Positions 40,409-49,926 of a DNA stretch of 64,000 nt are shown here, piece by piece (positions within the stretch are counted from its first letter, which is position 1; the number at the start of each line of letters is the position of its first letter). The stretch is from Microbispora amethystogenes (GTDB lineage Bacteria > Actinomycetota > Actinomycetes > Streptosporangiales > Streptosporangiaceae). Where the stretch lies: NCBI RefSeq assembly GCF_016863015.1, contig NZ_BOOB01000013.1:62001-126000 (forward strand), written 5' to 3'. The notes beneath the pieces were generated by a model. The model was given only the letters and a program-made list of their open reading frames with translations, was not told the DNA's origin and searched no databases. Made by a program: the position numbers and the translations under genes.

Positions 40409-41350
40409 TCACGCCACTGAGAGGATCTCGTCGAGCTCCTTCAGCGCCGTCTCGTCCGGCCGCCATCCGGCCGCCGCCGCGTTGGCCTCGACCTGCTCCG
40501 GCCGGGTCGCGCCCGCGATCACCGACGACACGGCGGGCCGCGCGAGCAGCCCCCCGATCGCCACGTCGAGCAGGGTCACGCCCTGCCGCCCGGCGAACTC
40601 CCGCAACCGATCCACCATGTCGAACCGCTCATCGGTCAGATACTGCGGGCGCCCGGCGAGGCGGCTGCCCTCCGGCGGCTGCTCCCCCCGCCGATACTTG
40701 CCCGTCAGCAGGCCGTTGGCGAGCGGGAAGTACGGCAGCAGGCCGATGCCGTGATGGGCCAGCGCCGGGACGAGCTCCTGCTCCACCCGGCGGTCCAGCA
40801 GGCTGTACTCGTTCTGGGCGCTGACGAAGCGCTCCAGGCCCCCGGTGCGGGCGATCCAGTCGGCGTCGGTGACCTGCCAGGCCGCGAAGTTGGACGAGCC
40901 GAGATAGCGGACCTTCCCCTCCCGCACCAGGTCCGTCAGCACCGACAGGGTCTCCTCGACCGGTGTGGACGGGTCCGGGAAGTGCAATTGGTAGAGGTCG
41001 ATCCAGTCGGTCCTGAGCCGCCGCAGCGACCGTTCGACCGCCAGGCGGACGTAGCGCCGCGAGGCCCGCGCGCCCCAGTCGGGCCCGTTGGCGCCCTGGA
41101 CGTCCCCGCCGAACTTGGTCGCGAGGACGACCTGGTCGCGCCGCCCCTTCAGCACCTCGCCGAGCAGGGCCTCCGACTCGCCGTAGATGTCGGCCGTGTC
41201 GATCAGCGTGACGCCGGCGTCGAGCGCCGCGCCGACCACGGCCCGCGTGGCGTCGAGGTCGATCCTGCGGCCGAAGTTGTTGCCGCCGAGGCCGACGGCC
41301 GAGACGACGAGCCCCGAGTCCCCCAGCCGCCGATAGGTCATCTCCGTCAT
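40409..41350 (-). CDS. Aldo/keto reductase
   Basis: 313 aa. The catalytic tetrad is visible: Asp and Tyr in 'LIDTADIYGESE', Lys in 'VVLATKFGGDV' and His in 'DLYQLHFPDPST'. The NADPH-binding end has 'SSVIAGATRPEQVEANAAA'. It is a general NADPH-dependent carbonyl reductase with unknown substrate. Confidence 0.92.
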   Translation of the reverse strand: MTEMTYRRLGDSGLVVSAVGLGGNNFGRRIDLDATRAVVGAALDAGVTLIDTADIYGESEALLGEVLKGRRDQVVLATKFGGDVQGANGPDWGARASRRYVRLAVERSLRRLRTDWIDLYQLHFPDPSTPVEETLSVLTDLVREGKVRYLGSSNFAAWQVTDADWIARTGGLERFVSAQNEYSLLDRRVEQELVPALAHHGIGLLPYFPLANGLLTGKYRRGEQPPEGSRLAGRPQYLTDERFDMVDRLREFAGRQGVTLLDVAIGGLLARPAVSSVIAGATRPEQVEANAAAAGWRPDETALKELDEILSVA

Positions 41351-41458
41351 CGTTCCCTCACAGTCGTCGGCAGCGGAAGCATCACCTCACCGTATTCGGG
41401 GCCGTCAGAGAGGCCGTCCGGGGGGCGGGCGGCGGACGCCCGCGAGAGGATGCCGGGC

Positions 41459-42784
41459 ATGACCACCGTGCGGCACGCTGTCCGGGCCATCCTCTTCGAC
41501 GGCGACGACGTCGTCCTCTTCCGCCGGGTGCGCCCCGAGCGCGAGCCGTACTGGGTCACGCCTGGAGGCGGGGTCGAGCCGGGCGACGCCTCCCTGGAGG
41601 CGGCGCTGCGCCGCGAGCTCGACGAGGAGCTCGGCGCCACGGCGGGACCGGCGCTGCACGTGTTCACCCTCGCCGAGCCGGGCCGCCTGAGCACGGTCTT
41701 CGCCTGCCGGCTCGTCTCGCTCGACCTGTCGCGCCGCAGCGGCCCGGAGTTCCTCGAACCGGACATCGGCCTGCACCAGGTCCGGCGGGTCCGCCCCGCG
41801 GACGTGCGCACGCTGAACGTGGTGCCGCCGGAGCTGGGGGAGTTCATCTCGGCGAGCGCCGCCACGCTGCCCGCGCTGCTCGACGCCGCGACGTACGCCC
41901 CGGGGCGGTACCGGCCGGTCGTGGACGTGCACCTGCTGGTGACGGACGGCGACAGGGTGCTGCTCGGCCGCCGTCACGGCACCGGGTACGCCGACGGGGA
42001 GTGGCAGATCATGCCGTCCGGGCACCTGGAGGAGGGGGAGACCGCCGTGGACGCCACGGTCCGCGAGGCGCGCGAGGAGCTGGGCATCGACCCGTACGGC
42101 TGCGAGGTGGTCCACGTGATGCACCATCGCAACCCGGGCGGCACGGCCCGGGTCGGGCTGTTCCTCGTGCCCGGGGGATACACCGGCACACCGGTCAACG
42201 CCGAGCCGCACAAGTGCGCGGAGCTGGGCTGGTTCCCGATGGACCGGCTGCCCGAGCGGACGGTGCCGTACGCGCGGGCCGGCGTCGAGGCCGTGCGCAG
42301 CGCGCTCGCCCACGGCGGGACGGCCGCCCGCTCGAACGGGTCCGGCCCGCCGGTCTTCTCCCTGCACGGGTGGGAGAGGCCGGGCGCGGCGGAGGCGGCG
42401 GCCGAGGCGGCGCGGTCCGGGTTCGAGGAGGTCACGGTCTGTCTCGTCGGCTGGCTCGACGGCACGCCGCTCGTGCGGTCCGACGAGGAGACCGACCGCC
42501 TGCCGGCGACGGTCGTACGGCCGGGGGAGGACGTCGAGGCGGCGCTGGCGCGGATCGGGGCGGACGGGGTGGCCGGGGTTGCCGGGGAGACGTGGTTCGC
42601 GGGCGCGGACGACTACGTCTCGCCGGACGGGCGCCCGGGGCGGCGGCTGGCCTTCGCCGCCCGCCTGACCACCGCGCCCGACGGCCTGGTGCCGCTGCCG
42701 GCGGGCTCGCTCGGCCGTCTCCCGTACGCCGAGGGGGCGTTCGTCCGCTCTTCGGGACTTCTGTCCGGCGTGCCCGACCGATAG
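41459..42784 (+). CDS. Fused double NUDIX hydrolase with extra C-terminal domain
   Basis: 441 aa. Two complete Nudix boxes occur: 'GGGVEPGDASLEAALRREL' plus DEELG (about 35-57) and 'SGHLEEGETAVDATVREA' plus REELG (about 185-207). The last 130 residues form a third region ('AAEAARSGFEEVTVCLVGW', 'ETWFAGADDYVSPDGRPGRR') without a Nudix box. A Nudix-Nudix fusion with such a tail is unusual. Likely substrate: nucleoside diphosphate derivatives. ATG 41459 has GAGAGG at good spacing. Confidence 0.85.
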   Translation: MTTVRHAVRAILFDGDDVVLFRRVRPEREPYWVTPGGGVEPGDASLEAALRRELDEELGATAGPALHVFTLAEPGRLSTVFACRLVSLDLSRRSGPEFLEPDIGLHQVRRVRPADVRTLNVVPPELGEFISASAATLPALLDAATYAPGRYRPVVDVHLLVTDGDRVLLGRRHGTGYADGEWQIMPSGHLEEGETAVDATVREAREELGIDPYGCEVVHVMHHRNPGGTARVGLFLVPGGYTGTPVNAEPHKCAELGWFPMDRLPERTVPYARAGVEAVRSALAHGGTAARSNGSGPPVFSLHGWERPGAAEAAAEAARSGFEEVTVCLVGWLDGTPLVRSDEETDRLPATVVRPGEDVEAALARIGADGVAGVAGETWFAGADDYVSPDGRPGRRLAFAARLTTAPDGLVPLPAGSLGRLPYAEGAFVRSSGLLSGVPDR

Positions 42785-42903
42785 CCTGGTCCGGGGCGTG
42801 CCGGGAAGTCTGGTCGGCGAAGGGGTCTCCCATACCCGGGAGGCCGGACCGCCGACCGGAAGGCAGACGTGAGCACAGCCGTACGTCGTGGGCAGGTGAG
42901 ATC

Positions 42904-43341
42904 ATGCGCGCCCGGGATCTCCTAGTGCCGTTCCCCACGGTGGGGCTCGACTCCCCCGTGGCCGAGGCCGCGCGTCTCATGGCCGAACGCGAACTGCCGG
43001 GGCTGATCGTGCTGGACGAGCGCGGCACGCCGGTGTCGATCCTGCCCGGCACGCAGGTGCTGCGCCTGGCCGTGCCCCGCTACTGCCAGGACGACCCCGC
43101 GCTGGCCCGGGTGATCGACGAGGCGCACGCCGACGCGTTCGTACGCGCGCTGGGCGACCGCACGGTCCGTCAGGCGCTGCCGGAGCGCCCGCGCGAACTC
43201 CCGGTCACCGACCCGGACGCCACCCTCCTGGAGATCGGCGCGCTGATGGCCCGCACCCGCAGTCCCCTGGTCGCGGTGCTGGACGGCGGCCGCCTGCTGG
43301 GCGCGGTCACGCTCTCCGCGCTGCTCAAGCGGCTCGCATGA
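42904..43341 (+). CDS. CBS-domain protein
   Basis: 145 aa with a CBS pair: '[20 protein letters not shown]' with '[20 protein letters not shown]', and '[20 protein letters not shown]' with '[20 protein letters not shown]'. CBS pairs bind adenosine nucleotides. It overlaps the permease gene by 4 bp, suggesting that it senses energy state to gate the transporter. Confidence 0.9.
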   Translation: MRARDLLVPFPTVGLDSPVAEAARLMAERELPGLIVLDERGTPVSILPGTQVLRLAVPRYCQDDPALARVIDEAHADAFVRALGDRTVRQALPERPRELPVTDPDATLLEIGALMARTRSPLVAVLDGGRLLGAVTLSALLKRLA

Positions 43342-44624
43342 CGGTGACCGCCTGGGTGGCGACGATCGTCTTCGCCGCCACGTACGTCCTCATCGCGACT
43401 GAGAAGATCCACCGGGTCAAGGCCGCCCTCGGCGGCGCCGCGATCATGCTGCTGGTCCACGCGACGGCGGCCGGCTCCGCGTTCTTCTCGCAGGAGTCGG
43501 GCGTGGACTGGAACGTCGTCTTCCTGCTGCTCGGCATGATGGTCATCGTCGGCGTGCTGCGGCAGACCGGCGTGTTCGAATATCTGGCGATCTGGGCCGC
43601 CAAACGCGCCCGGGGACGGCCGTTCCGGCTCATGGTGCTGCTCCTGGTGATCACGGCCCTCGCGTCGGCGCTGCTGGACAACGTCACGACCGTGCTGCTG
43701 ATCGCGCCGGTGACGTTCCTCGTCTGCGAGCGCCTCGCCCTGCCGGTCGCGCCGTTCCTGATCGCCGAGGCGATGGCGTCCAACATCGGCGGCACCGCGA
43801 CGCTCGTCGGCGACCCGCCGAACATCATCATCGCCTCCCGCGCCGGGCTGACCTTCAACGACTTCCTCGTCCACCTGGCGCCGCTGGTGATCGTGCTGAC
43901 GGCGGTGTTCATCGGGCTGTGCCGGGTGCTGTTCCGCAGCGCCTTCCGGTACGACCCGGAACGGGCGGCCGAGATCATGCAACTCGACGAGAAGGCGGCC
44001 ATCGAGGACCGGGTCATGCTCGTGCAGAGCCTGTCCGTGCTCGGGGTGGTCATCGCCGCGTTCGTGCTGCACCCGGTGCTGCACTACGAGCCGTCCGTCG
44101 TGGCGCTGCTCGGCGCGGGGCTGCTCGTGCTGGTCACCAAGATCACCACGGACGAGGCCCTGCGCGAGGTGGAGTGGCCGACGCTGGTGTTCTTCGCCGG
44201 GCTGTTCGTGATGGTCGGGGCGCTCGTCGAGACCGGCGTGATCGCCCAGGTGTCGCAGGCGGCGGCGGAGGCGACGGCCGGGCGGCCGGGCGTGACGGCC
44301 ATGGTCCTGCTCTGGGCCTCGGCCGGGCTGTCGGCGATCGTGGACAACATCCCCTACGTCGCCACGATGAGCCCGATCGTGGCCGATCTCGCCCAGCACG
44401 TGCCCGGCGACCACAACGTCCTGTGGTGGGCCCTCGCGCTGGGCGCGGACCTCGGCGGGAACGCCACCGCCGTCGGCGCCTCCGCCAACGTCGTCATCCT
44501 CGGCATCGCCGAGCGCAACGGCGCGCGCATCAGCTTCTGGGAGTTCACCAAGTACGGCCTGGTGGTCACCGTCGTCACCGTGGCCCTGGCCACGCCGTAC
44601 CTCTGGCTGCGCTACCTGCTCTGA
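43338..44624 (+). CDS. ArsB/NhaD-like (SLC13/ion transporter superfamily) permease
   Basis: 428 aa with about 11-12 membrane helices. Re-entrant-type motifs '[18 protein letters not shown]', '[17 protein letters not shown]' and '[17 protein letters not shown]' are typical of the IT superfamily (CitM, ArsB, NhaD). It is coupled to the upstream CBS protein. The ion or acid transported cannot be decided from the sequence. Confidence 0.88.
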   Translation: MTVTAWVATIVFAATYVLIATEKIHRVKAALGGAAIMLLVHATAAGSAFFSQESGVDWNVVFLLLGMMVIVGVLRQTGVFEYLAIWAAKRARGRPFRLMVLLLVITALASALLDNVTTVLLIAPVTFLVCERLALPVAPFLIAEAMASNIGGTATLVGDPPNIIIASRAGLTFNDFLVHLAPLVIVLTAVFIGLCRVLFRSAFRYDPERAAEIMQLDEKAAIEDRVMLVQSLSVLGVVIAAFVLHPVLHYEPSVVALLGAGLLVLVTKITTDEALREVEWPTLVFFAGLFVMVGALVETGVIAQVSQAAAEATAGRPGVTAMVLLWASAGLSAIVDNIPYVATMSPIVADLAQHVPGDHNVLWWALALGADLGGNATAVGASANVVILGIAERNGARISFWEFTKYGLVVTVVTVALATPYLWLRYLL

Positions 44625-44700
44625 GCCCGGCTCAGCGGAGCCGGCCTGCGGAAAGGCCATAAGGCAGCGTGTGCGTTTCGGCCTGATTGCAGAAAACCCG

Positions 44701-44727
44701 TCCCCGGTCCGCTCACCGGACCGGGGA
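44701..44727. terminator. Hairpin after the permease gene
   Basis: TCCCCGGTCCG (44701-44711) pairs exactly with 44717-44727 around a 5-nt loop. No T-run follows. It ends the CBS-permease operon. Confidence 0.65.
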
Positions 44728-44897
44728 ATTGCGCTCGGGAATATGAGTAGGGGGATACTCAGGCGAGCCGACCGCGATTCGTCATAACGCTTCTTCGAGA
44801 AGCCCGTCATTCGGGAAGCCCGCCCCCGTTGCCTTCCGACAACCCCGGGCGACCCGGACCCGTTCCTCTCGCACACCCCCGACTCGTTCCGGAGACG

Positions 44898-45962
44898 ATG
44901 ATGCCGGTACGCCTGATCGTGGCCCTCGCCGTCGCCGCCGCCACGTTCTGGGCCACGCCGGCGCAGGCCGCGAGCTGCCCGCCCCCGCCGGACGTGACCG
45001 GTCAGACGTACGAGCAGGCGTACGCGACGCTCAACGGCCGTTTCGGCTATGCGGTCGTGACCGTGCCCGATCCCGTGCCTCCCGGGACGAGCTACGTGAG
45101 CAGCGCGGAGACGCTGTCGTGCATCGAATTCAAAATCACGAGGGTCCGGGTTCATCTGGAAGGACAGGTGCCCGACCTGACCGGGATGACGCTGACCGCG
45201 GCCACCGCCGAAGCGGAGAGTGCCGGGTTCGGCGTGACCACCCGGCAGCCGGAGGCCACCGGCGAGTGGAAGGTCGCCGAGCAGACTCCCGCGCCCGGCG
45301 GGCGGCTCGCCTACGGGCAGGCCGTCGACCTGCTCCTCGACGGCTCGACCGAGGTGCCCTACGTCATCGGCCGTACGGTCGCGGAGGCGCGGCAGATGGC
45401 GGCGGACCGGGGGCTGACGCTCAGAGGGACGGACGACGCGCGCGACGACCAGATCGTCGAGGACCAGAGCCCTCCCGGCGGAGACGAGCTGACCATCGGC
45501 GACGCCATCGACGTCGTCCTGAGCGACGTGTCCCCCGTGAGCCCGTCCGTGAGCCCACCGGTAAGCCCAGCTGTGAGTCCACCGGCGAGCCCGGACGACA
45601 GTCCCGCACCGAGTCCCCCGGAGTCGCCAGGGTCGGAGGAGTCGCCCGGGGCGAGCCCCGAGGTGGTGCCGACGGTCGGGCTCTCCGGCGAGGAGACGGG
45701 CTCCGACTTCGGTGTGCCACCGGGGCTCGCCGTCGTCGTGGTCGCCGCCGCGCTCCTTGGTCTCGTCGTATGGCTGGCCCGGGGCGGCCGGCGCGCGCCT
45801 GACCGGGACCACGACCGTCGCCGGGAGGTGCGTCTCATCTCCCGCGCCGACCCGTCCCCGAACGTGCGGATCCACGAGAGCCGCGATCCCGGCCCGGCGG
45901 CCGTACGCCTCCACGCTGTCGCGGACCCGGGCCGGCAGGAGATCCGGGAGGGCTTGTCATGA
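44898..45962 (+). CDS. PASTA-domain membrane-anchored exported protein
   Basis: 354 aa. After a signal peptide ('LIVALAVAAATFWATPAQA') come three PASTA-like repeats ('PDVTGQTYEQAYATLNGRF', 'PDLTGMTLTAATAEAESAGF', 'PYVIGRTVAEARQMAADRG'). A Ser-Pro-Val repeat stalk (about 235-285), one membrane helix ('LAVVVVAAALLGLVVWLA') and a basic cytoplasmic tail follow. There is no kinase domain. It may bind cell-wall fragments. ATG 44898 or 44901 follows CGGAGA. Confidence 0.85.
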   Translation: MMPVRLIVALAVAAATFWATPAQAASCPPPPDVTGQTYEQAYATLNGRFGYAVVTVPDPVPPGTSYVSSAETLSCIEFKITRVRVHLEGQVPDLTGMTLTAATAEAESAGFGVTTRQPEATGEWKVAEQTPAPGGRLAYGQAVDLLLDGSTEVPYVIGRTVAEARQMAADRGLTLRGTDDARDDQIVEDQSPPGGDELTIGDAIDVVLSDVSPVSPSVSPPVSPAVSPPASPDDSPAPSPPESPGSEESPGASPEVVPTVGLSGEETGSDFGVPPGLAVVVVAAALLGLVVWLARGGRRAPDRDHDRRREVRLISRADPSPNVRIHESRDPGPAAVRLHAVADPGRQEIREGLS

Positions 45963-46558
45963 ACCTGACCGTCAACCCGAATCCGGGCACGGCCGCCCTC
46001 GCGCTCTATGACGGCGCGCGCGGCGCGGTGGTGGCGGCGGCGAGCGTCGTCAGTGACCCCCAGGTGATGCGCACGATCTGCCGCGACGCCCCGGACATCG
46101 CCGGGCAACTCGTCGCTCAGCTGCCCGAGGCCGGTGCCCGCTTGCTCCACGGCATCACTCTCGGGAGGGTCCTGGCGGCCGGGTGGCAGAAGTCCCGCGA
46201 GCTGCGGGCCGCCGCAGTGCGCAGTCACGAGGACGGCAGCCGGGGGAAGAGCGCGCAGGTCCGCCTGGCCGCGCACTCGATCACCTCGGAGCACCGCCCG
46301 TACGTCGAGGTCTACTCCGGCGAGCGCAAGGTGCTCACGATCACGTTCTCCGTCGACCTGACGTTCACGATCGGGCTGCTGTACGCGGGAATCCGCGACG
46401 GGCGGCTGGTGACCCTCCATCCCGGCGGGGACTGCGAGGTCGCGGTGAGCTGGGGGATGGAGGGATTCAAGATCGGCGAGAGGACGATGCCGATCCGCAT
46501 CCCAGCCGTTGCCGTTCCCCTCGGCGCCGGAATCCCGCTGGCCCGGCCACCCTTCTGA
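45959..46558 (+). CDS. Hypothetical protein coupled to PASTA protein
   Basis: 199 aa; its start overlaps the PASTA gene stop (ATGA). No signal peptide is evident and most of the chain looks soluble, with a helical N-terminal half and beta-rich C-terminal half ('PYVEVYSGERKVLTITFSVD', 'GDCEVAVSWGMEGFKIGERT'). It is probably a cytoplasmic partner of the PASTA protein tail. Confidence 0.65.
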   Translation: MNLTVNPNPGTAALALYDGARGAVVAAASVVSDPQVMRTICRDAPDIAGQLVAQLPEAGARLLHGITLGRVLAAGWQKSRELRAAAVRSHEDGSRGKSAQVRLAAHSITSEHRPYVEVYSGERKVLTITFSVDLTFTIGLLYAGIRDGRLVTLHPGGDCEVAVSWGMEGFKIGERTMPIRIPAVAVPLGAGIPLARPPF

Positions 46559-46688
46559 CCACGTCTCCGGCCGGCCCCCGGTCGCGATCGTCAGGCACTG
46601 CTCACCCGTGCGTACCGATGACGAAAGGAAACGTTCAGCCTGACGGAATTTGATCGCATCGCCTGCTGTATGCACGAAAGGTACGTCT

Positions 46689-48116
46689 GTGAGCTCCTCC
46701 CTTTCCCGCCGCGATCTCATGCGTTCGGCCGCCGCCGGCGGCCTCGGCATCGCCGTCGCGGGCAGCATCGAGGCCATCGCCGGTCCCGCGGCCGCCCAGG
46801 CCGCCCAGGCCGGGGTCGGCAAGACGACCGGGTACGGCCCCGTCGTTCCCGACCCCGCCGGTCTGCTCGCCCTGCCGAAGGGCTTCTCGTACAAGATCGT
46901 CGCCCAGGCCGGGACGACGAAGCTGGAGTCGGGCGAGCCGACTCCGAGCGACGCCGACGGCACCGGGTGCTTCGCCGGTCGCGACGGCTGGGTCCTGGTG
47001 AACAACCACGAGATCAACGGCAGCGAGCCGTACGGCGTGCCCGCCCTGCCCGGCCTGACCTACGACCCCGGCGCCAAGGGCGGCACCACGAACATCGAGG
47101 TGGACCGGAACGGCAACCGGGTCCGCGAGTACGTCAGCGTCGCGGGCACGCACAACAACTGCGCGGGCGGCATCACGCCGTGGAACACCTGGCTGACCTG
47201 TGAGGAGACCGAGCAGCGGGCCGGGGGCGTGTACCAGAAGGACCACGGCTACGTCTTCGAGGTGGACCCGTTCGACCGGGCGGCCAACCGCGACCCGGTC
47301 CCGCTGAAGTTCCTCGGCCGCTACTCGCACGAGGCCGTCGCGGTCAACCCCCGCAACTCGGAGATCTACCTGACCGAGGACGCGAGCGGCCCGAACGGGC
47401 TCTACTTCCGGTGGGTCCCGCCGAAGCACTTCCACGCCCGCAAGGGCGCGCTGCGCGCGCTCGCGCTCGGCCCCGGCGGCGACACCGCGGGGAAGCTGCA
47501 GGCCATGCGGTGCCGCAAGGGCAGCAAGCACATCGCCGACCTGTCCGAGGCGACCCAGCCGGGCACCCGCTACAAGGTCGAGTGGGTCGACGTGCCGGAC
47601 CGGGACGCCAAGACCACCTCGGTGCGCAAGCAGTTCACCGACGACCAGGTCACCCGCAGCCGCAAGCTGGAGGGCGCCTGGTGGGGTGACGGCGGCGCGT
47701 ACTTCGTCGCCAGCTACGCCCGGCACGACGACGGCAGCAAGAACGAGCACGACGGCCAGGTCTGGTTCTACGACCCAGAGTCGGAGACCGTCACGCTCAA
47801 GACGATCTTCGGTGTGAACCCCGACCCGGAGCAGGACACCCACTACGACGGGCCGGACAACATCACCGTCTCGCCGTACGGCGGGGTCATCCTGGCCGAG
47901 GACGGCGAGGGCCTGTCGCACCTGGTCGGCGTGACCGACAAGGGCACCCCCTACCCGATGGCCCGCAACGAGCTCAACGACAGCGAGTTCACCGGCCCGA
48001 CGTTCAGCGCGGACGGGCGCATCCTGTTCGCCAACATCCAGACCCCTGGCTACGTCTTCGCGATCACCGGTCCCTGGACCCAGAAGCACGACGGACCCGG
48101 CCACGGGCACCACTGA
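46689..48116 (+). CDS. phoX: PhoX-type (DUF839) alkaline phosphatase-like protein
   Basis: 475 aa from GTG 46689. The N-terminus 'SSSLSRRDLMRSAAAGGLG' is a twin-arginine signal. The body has DUF839/PhoX motifs ('WVLVNNHEINGSEPYG', 'GTHNNCAGGITPWNTWLTCE', 'GRYSHEAVAVNPRNSEIYLT', 'DGPDNITVSPYGGVILAED'). PhoX enzymes use Ca and Fe and act on phosphoesters outside the cell. Activity here is inferred from family. Confidence 0.88.
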   Translation: MSSSLSRRDLMRSAAAGGLGIAVAGSIEAIAGPAAAQAAQAGVGKTTGYGPVVPDPAGLLALPKGFSYKIVAQAGTTKLESGEPTPSDADGTGCFAGRDGWVLVNNHEINGSEPYGVPALPGLTYDPGAKGGTTNIEVDRNGNRVREYVSVAGTHNNCAGGITPWNTWLTCEETEQRAGGVYQKDHGYVFEVDPFDRAANRDPVPLKFLGRYSHEAVAVNPRNSEIYLTEDASGPNGLYFRWVPPKHFHARKGALRALALGPGGDTAGKLQAMRCRKGSKHIADLSEATQPGTRYKVEWVDVPDRDAKTTSVRKQFTDDQVTRSRKLEGAWWGDGGAYFVASYARHDDGSKNEHDGQVWFYDPESETVTLKTIFGVNPDPEQDTHYDGPDNITVSPYGGVILAEDGEGLSHLVGVTDKGTPYPMARNELNDSEFTGPTFSADGRILFANIQTPGYVFAITGPWTQKHDGPGHGHH

Positions 48117-48130
48117 CCTGCCTGATGCGC

Positions 48131-48156
48131 TCCACCCCACCCTCGGGTGGGGTGGA
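48131..48156. terminator. Terminator after phoX
   Basis: Perfect 12-bp arms (48131-48142, 48145-48156) with a 2-nt spacer, between convergent phoX and crcB. Very stable. Confidence 0.8.
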
Positions 48157-48222
48157 CGTGTCTCCGGGGCTGTTCTCCGGGCTCATTTCCGGGGCTCACC
48201 GGGCGGGGCCGAGCGGGACGGC

Positions 48223-48594
48223 TCAGGCGAGCAGATGGGCGAGGCCGAGCCCGGCGGCGGCGGCGAGGACGCCGAGGAGCAGGCTGCCCAGCGCGTTGAG
48301 TGCGGCCTGCGCGGCCGAGCCCTCCTCCAGCAGGCGCACGGTCTCGAAGCCGAACGTGCTGAACGTCGTGAGCGCCCCGCAGACACCGGTGCCGAGCAGG
48401 GCGACCGCGGGATCGGGCAGGCCGAGGCCGTCCCGCGCGCCGAGCAGCAGCCCGAGCACGAGCGACCCCACCAGGTTCACCGTCAGCGTCCCCCAGGGGA
48501 AGACGCTGTCGTGCAGGCGCTGCACCAGCCGGTCGGTCAGATAGCGGGCGGGGGCGCCGATCGCGCCGCCGAGGAAGACGAGCAGCAGGGTCAC
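48223..48594 (-). CDS. crcB: Fluoride channel CrcB/Fluc
   Basis: 123 aa with four membrane helices. Fluc motifs: '[16 protein letters not shown]', '[18 protein letters not shown]' (Asn) and '[20 protein letters not shown]' (Phe and Thr of the pore). It exports fluoride. It overlaps the DUF190 gene upstream by 4 bp. Confidence 0.93.
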   Translation of the reverse strand: MTLLLVFLGGAIGAPARYLTDRLVQRLHDSVFPWGTLTVNLVGSLVLGLLLGARDGLGLPDPAVALLGTGVCGALTTFSTFGFETVRLLEEGSAAQAALNALGSLLLGVLAAAAGLGLAHLLA

Positions 48595-48932
48595 CGCTCC
48601 GTACGCCCCACGTAGCGGTAGACCTCCACGGGATCGACGATCACGAGGCCCTCGGTGACCAGTTCGTCCAGCTCCGTCATGAACGCGGCGATCCGCTCCG
48701 GGGCGTCCACGACGACGACGGCGACGGGCAGGTCCTCGCTGAGCGACAGCAGGCGGCTGGTGTGGATGAGCGAGGAGGCGCCGAAGCCCTCGATGCCGCG
48801 GAACACGCTCGCGCCGGCGAGCCCTCTCTTGTGCGCCCGGTGCACGATCTCGCTGTACAGCGGCCGATGACGATACTGGTCGGTCTCGCCGACGAAGATC
48901 GTCAGGCGTTGCGCCGGGCCGTGCAGCCTCAT
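48591..48932 (-). CDS. DUF190 protein
   Basis: 113 aa from ATG 48932 with AAGGAGA. The PII-like DUF190 pattern is '[20 protein letters not shown]', '[19 protein letters not shown]' and '[18 protein letters not shown]'. DUF190 genes commonly lie with crcB; a regulatory role on the channel is inferred. It is between two crcB genes with overlaps on both sides. Confidence 0.92.
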   Translation of the reverse strand: MRLHGPAQRLTIFVGETDQYRHRPLYSEIVHRAHKRGLAGASVFRGIEGFGASSLIHTSRLLSLSEDLPVAVVVVDAPERIAAFMTELDELVTEGLVIVDPVEVYRYVGRTER

Positions 48933-49456
48933 TGCCTCGTCTCCTTGCCGTGCCGTACGGGGAGGCCGGCCACGGCGCGGGCCAGGGCGGCCCCGCACCA
49001 GACCGCGGCCAGACCGGCGACCAGGCTGCCCGCCGCGTACGCGACGGCCGTCGTCCACCCGCCGGCTGACATCCTTCCCACGCTCTCGTTGGTGAAGGTG
49101 GAGAACGTGGTGAACCCGCCGAGGAAACCGACCCCGAGGAACGGCCGCACGTAGCGGCGCGGGGGCCAGACGGACAGCACGAAGACCATCAGCGCCCCCA
49201 GCGCGAGGCAGCCGGTGACGTTGACGAGGAACGTCGCCAAGGGAAACCCGGAGGGCGGCGCGGGCAGGGCCCGGCCGGCCAGGTAGCGGGCCACGCTGCC
49301 GGCCCCGCCGCCGAGCGCGATCATCGCGAGCACGTCCCAGCCACGGCGGTGCGCGGGGGCCGCCAGGCGGAAGACGTCCCGATCGCGCCGGAGGTCGACG
49401 TCGGGGTCGATCGGCAGGCCGGCCTCTTCCCGATCGCCGCGTACGCGCCGGCTCAC
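48929..49456 (-). CDS. crcB: Second CrcB/Fluc with N-terminal extension
   Basis: 175 aa from GTG 49456 (GAGGAGG upstream). An unusual 45-55 residue charged N-terminal extension precedes four membrane helices with '[16 protein letters not shown]', '[16 protein letters not shown]' and '[20 protein letters not shown]'. Two Fluc proteins in one operon probably form a dual-subunit channel. No fluoride riboswitch motif was recognised upstream. Confidence 0.88.
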   Translation of the reverse strand: MSRRVRGDREEAGLPIDPDVDLRRDRDVFRLAAPAHRRGWDVLAMIALGGGAGSVARYLAGRALPAPPSGFPLATFLVNVTGCLALGALMVFVLSVWPPRRYVRPFLGVGFLGGFTTFSTFTNESVGRMSAGGWTTAVAYAAGSLVAGLAAVWCGAALARAVAGLPVRHGKETRQ

Positions 49457-49926
49457 GCCGTCCTCCTCGTCCCGGTCACCCGGCCTTCGCACCGGGTTCG
49501 TCACCCCGCCCGTTCGTGGATCCCGCGCGCCGGTCGCGAGGGGCGACGAAGGGGGCCGGTCCGCACGAGTGGATCCCAGTGTACGCACCGGGCCGGAACG
49601 GCCACCGGCCGCCGTGCCGCCGGATCAGCGGGCCATGTCCCTAAACAGGAATTTCTCCAGACCACAAATATCATGTTACGGAGAGCCCGTGAGCGGGACA
49701 TCCGAAAGCCGTCGCTTTCCGGAAGCCGACACCGTCTGACCTGGATAAACAAAGAAATCCGACATACAGCAATTACTTAAACAATCGGCCATATATGGTT
49801 CTATTGACATTAAACCGCGGCCCCCGTTGACTGGTTGAGTGTGGGCGGGACAGCGAGAACGAGGCCGGTGGAGGCGCCACCGGGGGGATCTTACGGATCC
49901 GGGCCGCGCACGACTGCGGTCCCGCC
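49457..49926. other. Divergent intergenic region, AT-rich
   Basis: This 470-bp stretch lies between crcB (minus) and the ATP-grasp gene (plus). From 49640 to 49825 it is markedly AT-rich for this genome. A TTGACA box is at 49804-49809, but I see no good -10 box. No gene is apparent. It is likely to hold the promoter of the 49.9-57.9 kb gene set. Confidence 0.45.

Noticed and set aside
44829-44897. N-terminal extension of the PASTA protein
   Set aside because: The signal peptide begins at 44898 with a good ribosome binding site; the preceding 23 residues are Pro-rich and would hide the signal.
43170-45914. Very long minus-strand open frame (914 codons) opposite the permease and PASTA genes
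   Set aside because: It is the mirror frame of real high-GC genes, with low-complexity Asp/Gly/His/Arg-rich translation and no family features.
49300-49640. Fluoride riboswitch upstream of crcB
   Set aside because: I looked for the conserved GG-GAUGG start and pseudoknot parts and found no convincing match.
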